Shown here: in pieces, positions 1 through 5,248 of the stretch
Layout: each line of letters opens with the position of its first letter
Numbering within the stretch: position 1 is the stretch's first letter
NCBI RefSeq assembly: GCF_023661085.1
Contig: NZ_JAHDJT010000100.1
Location: forward strand, 1 to 5,289
Length of the DNA: 5,289 nucleotides
Reading direction: 5' to 3'
Source: Wolbachia pipientis
Lineage (GTDB): Bacteria > Pseudomonadota > Alphaproteobacteria > Rickettsiales > Anaplasmataceae
Position numbers and translations under genes: made by a program
The notes under the pieces: generated by a model
Seen by the model: only the letters and a program-made list of their open reading frames with translations
Told to the model about the DNA's origin: nothing
The model's database searches: none

Positions 1-89
1 ATATATATATATTATATTAATAAATTAAAGCTGTCAACAATAAGTTATTCTCACTATTTGCACTCTGTAAAGTTTCTGTTCTCACGCAA
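1..89. other. AT-rich intergenic left edge
   Basis: This short stretch lies downstream of the sirtuin-like gene and begins with an alternating AT tract (1-12) followed by further A/T-only sequence up to about 29. I see no convincing intrinsic terminator for the gene that ends at 90. The only functional signal recognised is a minus-strand promoter-like pair, listed separately. Confidence 0.5.
11..37 (-). promoter_or_regulatory. Putative sigma-70 promoter firing out of the left edge
   Basis: Read on the minus strand, a perfect TTGACA (32-37) is followed after 15 bases by a perfect TATAAT (11-16). The spacer is two bases shorter than ideal, and the DNA is so AT-rich that chance -10 boxes are common. 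The intact -35 box makes it credible. Any transcript would begin near the left edge and serve a gene outside the window. Confidence 0.45.
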
Positions 90-1136
90 TCAAAGCCGAG
101 ATAAGTTCTCAAATAAATCAGGCAAAGTTTCTTGCAAATCACCAGCTACCAAAATATCATCATCTCCTAAGTAATTTGGTTGTACTAGGTTCATTGCAAT
201 TATCTTTCCTTTAGAATTATGTTTTTTATACAAAGCGAGAAACCCAACTATGTCACTATTGAGTCCGCAAGTAACAATAAAATCAATTTGCCTTAAGTGC
301 TCTGGTTTGATATTATTCATCAACCAATTAAAATTCATTTTACCACTCGCGTTTCCCAAGGCCTCAATCCCTGAACGTTGGTGAAGTAAATCCACATTTT
401 CAGTGAGTAGCTGCCAATTTTTAAGTAGAGCTATATTCTTCACTGAGTAATGAGCTGAAGTTGGCGTACTATAAAGACAAGCTTTGTAGAAATTGTCTAT
501 AATTTTTGAAAACTTTTCTGGTTCCTTGAGAATTTTATGTATAAGTGTAACAGCACCATCCTGTTTTAAGTTGCGGTCGAAAAAAGCTACTCCAAATTGT
601 TTATTAAGCTCGGATACATCTGGCACTACTAGTGCTGATATTCCAGCACCAGTGTAGAAAACTACATTCTTGCCGTTGATGAGTTTAGCAATTTGTGGTA
701 CTGACATCCTATTTGGAGTTGCATTTTGTACGTATAAAGTTTGAGCAAAATGATAGGTATTGTTTGATCTTTTGCTACTTAACCTTTTGTCACTAACCAC
801 ACAACCATATTCGTAATTTTTTTGTCCTTCTTTATCGCTGAGCAAGACGTTTTCTTGCCTTGTCAATTCCTTAATTAAATCATCACCATGAAAGGATAGT
901 TGAAACCCTGATTTGCTGTTTCCAGAGTCTATACAAGAGTTCCAGCACCATTTTACATGCCATTTTCCCGGTTCTGTCTGAGCAAAACACATACTACTGA
1001 CATGATTAGCTGGTACTCTGTTGATATCTTCTCCAGAAACTTTATGTGGGGCTTGTAGTAAAACATTCTCTGCATAACAGACATTTATGTTAAGAATTAG
1101 TAGAATTAAACATTTCTGCAGAAGATTATGCACCAC
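90..1136 (-). CDS. Predicted exported sirtuin-like (Sir2 fold) protein, probably catalytically divergent
   Basis: The product is 348 residues. Residues 1-22 look like a Sec signal peptide: one Lys (K8), a hydrophobic run at about 9-19, and a likely cleavage after Y21-A22. Residues 23-140 match nothing I recognise and carry C50, C64, C68 and C112, which could form disulfides outside the cytoplasm. Residues about 147-345 match the Sir2 family in order: GAGIS (163-167), an S-A-H motif (227-229), TENVDLLH..SG (245-256) equivalent to TQNIDGLHxxAG, GLNSD (291-295) in place of GTS, N316, and a GDLQETLP end (332-339). Active sirtuins are NAD-dependent deacylases. Here the His of E-L-H-G appears as Leu260 (EALGN), the F-R after the first motif is V-S, and no zinc cysteines follow. 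A conventional deacylase is therefore doubtful. The start is GTG at 1136, with GTG at 1133 equally possible. A stop lies directly upstream and the ribosome-binding site is weak. The fold is fairly sure; function and export are inferred. Confidence 0.8.
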   Translation of the reverse strand: MVHNLLQKCLILLILNINVCYAENVLLQAPHKVSGEDINRVPANHVSSMCFAQTEPGKWHVKWCWNSCIDSGNSKSGFQLSFHGDDLIKELTRQENVLLSDKEGQKNYEYGCVVSDKRLSSKRSNNTYHFAQTLYVQNATPNRMSVPQIAKLINGKNVVFYTGAGISALVVPDVSELNKQFGVAFFDRNLKQDGAVTLIHKILKEPEKFSKIIDNFYKACLYSTPTSAHYSVKNIALLKNWQLLTENVDLLHQRSGIEALGNASGKMNFNWLMNNIKPEHLRQIDFIVTCGLNSDIVGFLALYKKHNSKGKIIAMNLVQPNYLGDDDILVAGDLQETLPDLFENLSRL

Positions 1137-1162
1137 CTATGCTATCTGATAACTTAACCTTC

Positions 1163-1189
1163 ATTATAAACACTAAAAAAATAAGTCAA
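1163..1189 (-). promoter_or_regulatory. Putative promoter of the sirtuin-like gene
   Basis: On the minus strand, TTGACT (1184-1189, five of six consensus bases) is followed after 15 bases by a perfect TATAAT (1163-1168). Transcription would begin near 1156, giving a leader of about 20 bases before the GTG start at 1136. The short spacer resembles that of the minus-strand promoter at the left edge of the window. Confidence 0.5.
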
Positions 1190-1714
1190 CCCTGCTAATT
1201 AGGAGACTTTTGCAAAATTTTGAAAAGCCACGTTTGCATCAAAACTCAGTTTGCTATGATCTGACTATTTTCCTGCATAAAAGCAAAAGAAGCCCCGGTC
1301 AATATCTGTTTAAAAACATTGGCATCTTTTTAGCCTTAAACGCTGCAATTTAGCTGCTTTTAACCCGCAACTGACCTTAGCTTAATGTTTAAGAAATTTA
1401 CTAAGCAAAAAAAAAGACAAAAGAAATCCCGTGGTAGAAGTTGCTCACTCTCTAATCCTGCAAATTGGCGTACTATACTGTCTTAAACGACTTATAAGCG
1501 CGTTTCAGCTTGTATAGGGAAAAACCTAGGAGTCTAGGTGAAATTAATAAAGACATAAGGTGCACATAGTGCAAAAAATTAAACATAAGACGCCAACCGT
1601 GATACTTTCGTCGTTTAATCTGCACAGATTGAAGCTAAATGAATAGCTCCAGTTTTATGATAAGAGTAACAGTGGAGGTTGCCAAGCAAATTTTTGAATG
1701 ATTTTGGAAAAAAG
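1190..1714. other. Gene-free intergenic region with multiple small repeats and hairpins
   Basis: About 525 bases contain no open frame that looks like protein on either strand. Visible structure includes a 10-base palindrome at 1213-1222, CTTAAACG as direct copies at 1335 and 1482, and an inverted GTTTAAG at 1387-1393. There is also a nested inverted repeat at 1376-1405, an A9 tract at 1407-1415, an imperfect stem at 1493-1515, a perfect 6-bp stem with 4-base loop at 1524-1539, and a small stem at 1561-1573. The stretch resembles dispersed intergenic repeats of Wolbachia genomes, but that is from memory and untested. A noncoding RNA is an alternative. The lower part follows the tRNA-Gly gene, and no clear terminator was found there apart from a T-run just after the tRNA. 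Confidence 0.4.
1524..1539. repeat. Short perfect inverted repeat
   Basis: ACCTAG (1524-1529) and CTAGGT (1534-1539) are perfect reverse complements around the loop GAGT. The stem is flanked by A-rich sequence and not by a T-run on either strand, so it does not look like a standard intrinsic terminator. It is the cleanest hairpin in the gene-free region. Confidence 0.5.
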
Positions 1715-1787
1715 AGCGGGAGAAGGGGTTCGAACCCTCGACCTCAACCTTGGCAAGGTTGCGTTCTACCAACTGAACTACTCCCGC
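1715..1787 (-). tRNA. tRNA-Gly (anticodon GCC)
   Basis: The minus strand folds into a complete cloverleaf of 73 nucleotides. It has acceptor stem GCGGGAG paired with CTCCCGC, D-stem GTTC/GAAC, anticodon stem CAACC/GGTTG with loop TTGCCAA, and T-stem GAGGG/CCCTT around TTCGAAC. The anticodon GCC (complement at 1752-1754) reads GGC and GGU glycine codons. The discriminator base is U, as usual for bacterial tRNA-Gly. The following bases are C-T-T, so CCA is not encoded and must be added by CCA-adding enzyme. It has its own promoter upstream and a short T-run just after its 3' end. Confidence 0.96.
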
Positions 1788-1804
1788 AGTCTTTCACTTC
1801 TTAA

Positions 1805-1832
1805 ATTATAGGCATATACAACGATTTGTAAA
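1805..1832 (-). promoter_or_regulatory. Putative promoter of tRNA-Gly
   Basis: On the minus strand, TTTACA (1827-1832) and a perfect TATAAT (1805-1810) are separated by 16 bases. The expected start is near 1798, about ten bases before the mature tRNA 5' end at 1787. Both the distance and the box quality fit a tRNA promoter well. Confidence 0.65.
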
Positions 1833-1928
1833 CCCCATACATACTAAAATGTTAGGAGTTATCTATTATTTGTGTACTTAAAACTCACTTTCAATTATTA
1901 TTAGTCTTTCAATATTCCACAAAGTCCT

Positions 1929-2549
1929 ATGAGAATATTTGTACATAAAGATGACTTGCCGGCTAGTTTAATACCAGATAACGCAAGATCCATAGCTGTT
2001 GATACAGAGGCGATGGGGCTATTTCACGTTAGAGACAGATTGTGTCTTGTACAGCTCTCTTTTAACGACGGCAACGCTCACTTAGTTCAATTGAAAAGTG
2101 ATTATGCAGCTCCAAATTTAAGAAAAATATTAGGGGATAAAAATATAACTAAAATATTTCACTTTGCACGGTTTGATGTCAGCATCATACGCTATTACTT
2201 GGAAACTTGGGCACTTCCATGTTATTGCACAAAAATAGCTTCACGTTTGGTTCGTACTTATACAGATAATCATAGCCTAAAGGAATTATGCCTAGAATTG
2301 CTTGATACTAAGTTAAATAAGCAGCAGCAATCCTCTGATTGGGGAAGCGATGATTTAACGGACAAGCAAAAAAGCTATGCTGCATCTGATGTTTTGTATC
2401 TCCATAAAATAAAGGAAAAGCTGGATTCTATGCTGGAACGTGAAAACAGAAAAGAATTAGCCCAAAAGTGCTTTGAATTTCTTCCTACTCGTGTTGAATT
2501 AGATTTAATGGGGTGGGAAAATGTGGACATCTTTAGTCATCAGATGTAA
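1929..2549 (+). CDS. rnd: Ribonuclease D (DEDDy 3'-5' exoribonuclease), short form
   Basis: This 206-residue cytoplasmic enzyme is expected to trim 3' ends of structured RNAs, notably tRNA precursors. All exonuclease motifs are present. ExoI is VDTE with D25 and E27, ExoII is FHFARFD ending at D83, and ExoIII is Y150-x3-D154, which makes it the DEDDy class. Family-typical segments TKIASRL (101-107) and HSLKEL (115-120) are also there. It is much shorter than the roughly 375-residue Escherichia coli enzyme because it stops after the exonuclease domain and lacks the HRDC domains. Such single-domain forms are common in alphaproteobacteria. The ATG at 1929 is the only sensible start, since the next Met (M29) lies beyond the catalytic D25/E27. 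The upstream ribosome-binding site is weak. The gene diverges from tRNA-Gly, and its promoter is not obvious. Confidence 0.93.
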   Translation: MRIFVHKDDLPASLIPDNARSIAVDTEAMGLFHVRDRLCLVQLSFNDGNAHLVQLKSDYAAPNLRKILGDKNITKIFHFARFDVSIIRYYLETWALPCYCTKIASRLVRTYTDNHSLKELCLELLDTKLNKQQQSSDWGSDDLTDKQKSYAASDVLYLHKIKEKLDSMLERENRKELAQKCFEFLPTRVELDLMGWENVDIFSHQM

Positions 2550-2605
2550 TGGAAGTTATGCAAAATGCTTTAGACGATCTTTCAGGCTCTACAGTAAGAA
2601 TTTAG

Positions 2606-2635
2606 TTGATTAGTTGCTGGTAAGTGCGCTATATT
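2606..2635 (+). promoter_or_regulatory. Putative promoter of the thioredoxin gene
   Basis: TTGATT (2606-2611) and TATATT (2630-2635) are spaced by 18 bases. The predicted transcript start near 2642 gives a leader of about 17 bases before the ATG at 2659. This would place the upstream TTG codon at 2614 outside the transcript, supporting the ATG start. Confidence 0.45.
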
Positions 2636-2658
2636 GTACAAATTTAGCTAGGTATTTT

Positions 2659-2982
2659 ATGAGTGACGATATTACATCAATAAATGATCAAAATTTTAAG
2701 TCTGAGGTCACTGATTACAAGGGGTTTGTATTAGTGGACTTTTGGGCGGAGTGGTGTAGACCATGTAAAAGTCTAATGCCGCGCATTGAACAGTTAGCTA
2801 AAGATAAGAAGGGCAAAGTTAAGATCTGCAAGTTCAATATAGATGAAGGAACTGAAGTGCCGAGTAAATATGGAATTCAATCTATACCTACTTTGATCAT
2901 ATTTCAAGACGGCAAGGAAGTTGCACGCAAAATTGGTGCAATAAGTGACTTGTCAAGTTGGGTCGATAGCGAAATAAGCTAA
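2659..2982 (+). CDS. trxA: Thioredoxin with WCRPC active site
   Basis: This 107-residue cytoplasmic thiol-disulfide reductant donates electrons to partners such as ribonucleotide reductase and peroxiredoxins, and is recycled by thioredoxin reductase. The whole chain is one thioredoxin fold. It has the VDFWAEW strand with buried D27, redox cysteines C33 and C36, the FNID strand (59-62), and the cis-proline P77 in SIPT. Length matches ordinary bacterial TrxA (about 105-110). The active site reads W-C-R-P-C, where nearly all TrxA proteins have W-C-G-P-C. R34 should alter redox potential or partner choice, which is an inference. The start is ATG at 2659, with AGG at 2650-2652 six bases upstream. 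An in-frame TTG at 2614 would add 15 unrelated residues and is not preferred. The gene lies 109 bases after RNase D, with its own candidate promoter. Confidence 0.93.
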   Translation: MSDDITSINDQNFKSEVTDYKGFVLVDFWAEWCRPCKSLMPRIEQLAKDKKGKVKICKFNIDEGTEVPSKYGIQSIPTLIIFQDGKEVARKIGAISDLSSWVDSEIS

Positions 2983-3010
2983 TAGACAAGTTTGTTTTTG
3001 TGTGTATTAT
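2983..3010 (+). promoter_or_regulatory. Possible promoter of the CAT-anticodon tRNA
   Basis: TAGACA (2983-2988) and TATTAT (3005-3010), spaced by 16 bases, precede the tRNA 5' end at 3025. The predicted start is near 3018, a few bases upstream of the mature end. It sits immediately after the thioredoxin stop codon. Read-through from thioredoxin is the alternative, since no clear terminator lies between them. Confidence 0.35.
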
Positions 3011-3024
3011 AAATATTAATGAAG

Positions 3025-3098
3025 GGGATTGTAGCTCAGTTGGTTAGAGCAGTTCGCTCATAACGAATTGGTCGTAGGTTCGAGTCCTACCAATCCCA
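3025..3098 (+). tRNA. tRNA with CAT anticodon: tRNA-Ile2 (lysidine type) or elongator tRNA-Met
   Basis: This is a full cloverleaf of 74 nucleotides. The acceptor GGGATTG pairs with CAATCCC, the D-stem is GCTC/GAGC, the anticodon stem GTTCG/CGAAT surrounds loop CTCATAA, and the T-stem GTAGG/CCTAC is perfect. The anticodon CAT is at 3059-3061. The first acceptor pair is G-C, which excludes a typical bacterial initiator. The G27-U43 wobble and variable loop TGGTC resemble E. coli tRNA-Ile2. The T-arm, as I remember it, is like that of Bacillus tRNA-Ile2. Ile2 identity would need TilS to modify C34 to lysidine so that AUA is read as isoleucine. Automatic annotation may call it tRNA-Met. The discriminator A is followed by CCG, so CCA is not complete in the gene. 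Confidence 0.93.
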
Positions 3099-3257
3099 CC
3101 GGTTTTAGTATATGCACGATATTTCCTTACATATCTAATTGTAAATCTCGGCCAATTGCTTCAGTGATTGTCACTGCCTAGATCACATTCAAAACAAAAA
3201 CTTTACAGAGCACAAACAATAGGGTTAACTTATGTGACTATATTTGGTAGGGCTACA
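3099..3257 (+). promoter_or_regulatory. Leader region of uvrD with weak promoter candidate
   Basis: This gap between the tRNA and the helicase start has a TTTACA (3202-3207) followed after 17 bases by TTAACT (3225-3230), only a fair -10 box. A predicted start near 3237 would give a leader of about 20 bases. AGGG at 3249-3252, five bases before the ATG at 3258, is a good ribosome-binding site and decides the start. Transcription could also come from the tRNA upstream. Confidence 0.3.
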
Positions 3258-5174
3258 ATGAGTGATTATCTCTCACTGCTAAATTCGGAACAACAATTGG
3301 CTGTAACTAACGTAGATGGGCCAGTTTTGATATTGGCCGGTGCTGGAACAGGAAAAACAAGAACAATTACCTCAAGAATAGCACATATAATTCGAAATGG
3401 CTACGCTAATTCCAATGAGATATTAGCAGTCACATTCACAAATAAAGCAGCAAATGAAATGGTATCAAGGGTACTTGAACTCACGGGCACAAATATACCA
3501 TGGCTTGGCACTTTCCATGCAATTGCAGCAAGAATTTTACGTCGGCATGCTGAAATTGTAGGTTTAAAGTCTAATTTTACAATCATTGGCGTAGATGACC
3601 AATTACAGGTGATAAAAAATATTATTAACGATATAAGCCCGAATAATTTATCAGAAAAACATAAGACCATTATGAATATTATTCAGCAATGGAAAGAAAA
3701 GTGTTTACTGCCATCTGAAGTGGAAGAAACCCAATTATTTAGGCCAGTATATGTAACCGCATTAAAAGTCTATCACCAATATCAAGAGAGGTTAAAATTC
3801 CTTAACTCTGTCGATTTTGGTGATTTACTGCTATACAATATACAACTTTTCAACCAAAATACTGAAACTCTATTCCACTACCAAAACAAATTTAAATATA
3901 TCATGGTAGATGAGTATCAAGATACAAATGCAATACAATATCTTTGGCTAAAATACCTTGCAAAAGAGCACTCAAATATTTGCTGTGTGGGAGACGATGA
4001 TCAATCGATATATAGTTGGCGTGGTGCAGAAGTTGAGAACATTTTAAAATTTTCCGACGACTTTAAAGGTGCAAAAACCGTCAAACTGGAATGCAATTAC
4101 AGATCAACATCCCATATACTTGCAACTGCATCACATGTTATCAATCACAATAAAACCCGCTTAGAAAAAAAATTGTGGACGACAAACATTAAAGGAGAGA
4201 AAGTAAATCTAATAAAACTATGGGATGGGAAAATCGAAGCGAGGTTCATAAGCGAGCAGATATTAAAGCTCAATAAATACAAATTCAGTGACATTGCAGT
4301 ACTAGTGAGAGCTACTTTCCAAACTAGAGTTCTAGAAGAGTACTTTATAAAATACTCAATCCCTTATAAGATTGTAAGTGGTGTAAAATTCTACGAACGT
4401 CAAGAAGTTAGGGACATAATTGCATATTTAAGACTCGTTATAAACAATAATGATGACTTAGCTTTCGAGAGGATAGTAAATCGGCCAAAAAGAAGCATAG
4501 GGCCGACCACCATGAAAAAGATATATGCGGTTGCTCAAGACAACAGAATTTCTTTTTTTGAAGCGGCAAAAACATTGGTTGATAATAATCAAGTGGCTGA
4601 GAAAACCAAACTTTCACTAAATGGTTTTTTAAATAAAATCAAGACTTGGGAAGAAATAGTAAGTGTAAAGCAGCTAAACGAGCTTGTTAAAACTATAGCA
4701 AATCAATCAGGATATATTGAAATGCTTGAAAATGAAGAAGTGACAGGTTTAGCACGCATAGAGAATGTTAGAGAACTCATTTCATCTTTGAAAAATTTCG
4801 ATAGTGCTACAACTTTCCTAGAGCACATAAGTCTAGTGATGGAAGTGGATAATATGAATAATGACAACACCGTGTATGTTATGACTCTTCATGCGGCCAA
4901 AGGACTTGAATTTCCATGTGTGTTTCTGCCTGGCTGGGAAGAGGGGCTATTTCCACATCAAAAATCTTTCGAGGACAGCAGTGGTAAAGCTTTGGAAGAA
5001 GAGAGAAGACTTGCATATGTTGGAATAACCAGAGCAAAAGAAAAGTTGATCATTTCATGCGCAGACAGAAGGGAAGTGAATAACCAGTGGCAGCCAATGT
5101 ATGTCTCGCGATTCATTAAAGAACTACCAAGAGAAAATGTTAAGGTAATTAGAAGTGACGCTGTCTACTGTTGA
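3258..5174 (+). CDS. uvrD: UvrD/PcrA/Rep-type superfamily 1A DNA helicase
   Basis: This 638-residue ATP-dependent 3'-5' DNA helicase unwinds DNA in nucleotide excision and mismatch repair and clears replication forks. SF1A motifs appear in order: AGAGTGKT (Walker A, K33), FTNKAA (Ia), GTFHA (Ib), DEYQD (motif II, D218-D222), GDDDQSIYSWRG (III, from G245), NYRST (IV), LHAAKGLEF (V) and AYVGITRA (VI, A586-A593, with R592 as arginine finger). The EEGLFP segment after motif V is typical of UvrD/PcrA and argues against Rep or RecB. It is shorter than E. coli UvrD (720) mainly at the C-terminus, which ends soon after motif VI without the Tudor-like tail. The reading frame is open back to a TTG at 3168, but those 30 residues look random. 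ATG 3258 has a ribosome-binding site and begins where homologues begin. Confidence 0.94.
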   Translation: MSDYLSLLNSEQQLAVTNVDGPVLILAGAGTGKTRTITSRIAHIIRNGYANSNEILAVTFTNKAANEMVSRVLELTGTNIPWLGTFHAIAARILRRHAEIVGLKSNFTIIGVDDQLQVIKNIINDISPNNLSEKHKTIMNIIQQWKEKCLLPSEVEETQLFRPVYVTALKVYHQYQERLKFLNSVDFGDLLLYNIQLFNQNTETLFHYQNKFKYIMVDEYQDTNAIQYLWLKYLAKEHSNICCVGDDDQSIYSWRGAEVENILKFSDDFKGAKTVKLECNYRSTSHILATASHVINHNKTRLEKKLWTTNIKGEKVNLIKLWDGKIEARFISEQILKLNKYKFSDIAVLVRATFQTRVLEEYFIKYSIPYKIVSGVKFYERQEVRDIIAYLRLVINNNDDLAFERIVNRPKRSIGPTTMKKIYAVAQDNRISFFEAAKTLVDNNQVAEKTKLSLNGFLNKIKTWEEIVSVKQLNELVKTIANQSGYIEMLENEEVTGLARIENVRELISSLKNFDSATTFLEHISLVMEVDNMNNDNTVYVMTLHAAKGLEFPCVFLPGWEEGLFPHQKSFEDSSGKALEEERRLAYVGITRAKEKLIISCADRREVNNQWQPMYVSRFIKELPRENVKVIRSDAVYC

Positions 5175-5219
5175 AATAGGCATATAACAACTGTTTCCAA
5201 TAGCAACAAAAAAAACTAC

Positions 5220-5248
5220 TTGACAACCTTTGCCGTTACCCTTATTAT
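5220..5248 (+). promoter_or_regulatory. Strong sigma-70 promoter candidate pointing out of the right edge
   Basis: A perfect TTGACA (5220-5225), an ideal 17-base spacer and TATTAT (5243-5248, five of six consensus bases) make this the best promoter match in the window. Transcription would begin near 5255. The gene it serves lies beyond the window, and the 35 bases that remain do not identify it. Confidence 0.55.

Noticed and set aside
1561..1573. Hairpin TGCAC-ATA-GTGCA as a terminator or operator
   Set aside because: The stem is only 5 bp with a 3-base loop and is followed by A residues, not a T-run, on the plus strand. On the minus strand no T-run follows it. It is too weak to call as a separate site.
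1190..1714. CRISPR array or insertion sequence
   Set aside because: The repeats are short, irregularly spaced and of mixed orientation. There are no uniform spacers, no terminal inverted repeats of useful length and no transposase frame.
1851..1928. AGGAG at 1855-1859 as a ribosome-binding site for an upstream start of RNase D or a small gene
   Set aside because: No ATG, GTG or TTG follows at a suitable distance that opens a frame joining RNase D. ATG 1929 already gives the complete exonuclease domain.
2614..2658. TTG start extending thioredoxin by 15 residues
   Set aside because: The added residues are not part of the thioredoxin fold, there is no ribosome-binding site, and the TTG lies within the likely promoter. 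ATG 2659 has AGG six bases upstream and gives the family length.
2983..3000. Intrinsic terminator after thioredoxin
   Set aside because: ACAA-GT-TTGT followed by T residues is a 4-bp AT-rich stem with a 2-base loop, too weak for a terminator.
3168..3257. TTG start extending the helicase by 30 residues
   Set aside because: The extra segment looks random. ATG 3258 has AGGG five bases upstream and begins where UvrD homologues begin.
3401..3670. Open frame of 89 codons on the minus strand
   Set aside because: It lies wholly inside the helicase gene, opposite conserved motifs Ia and Ib, and its translation resembles no protein family. It is a shadow of uvrD.
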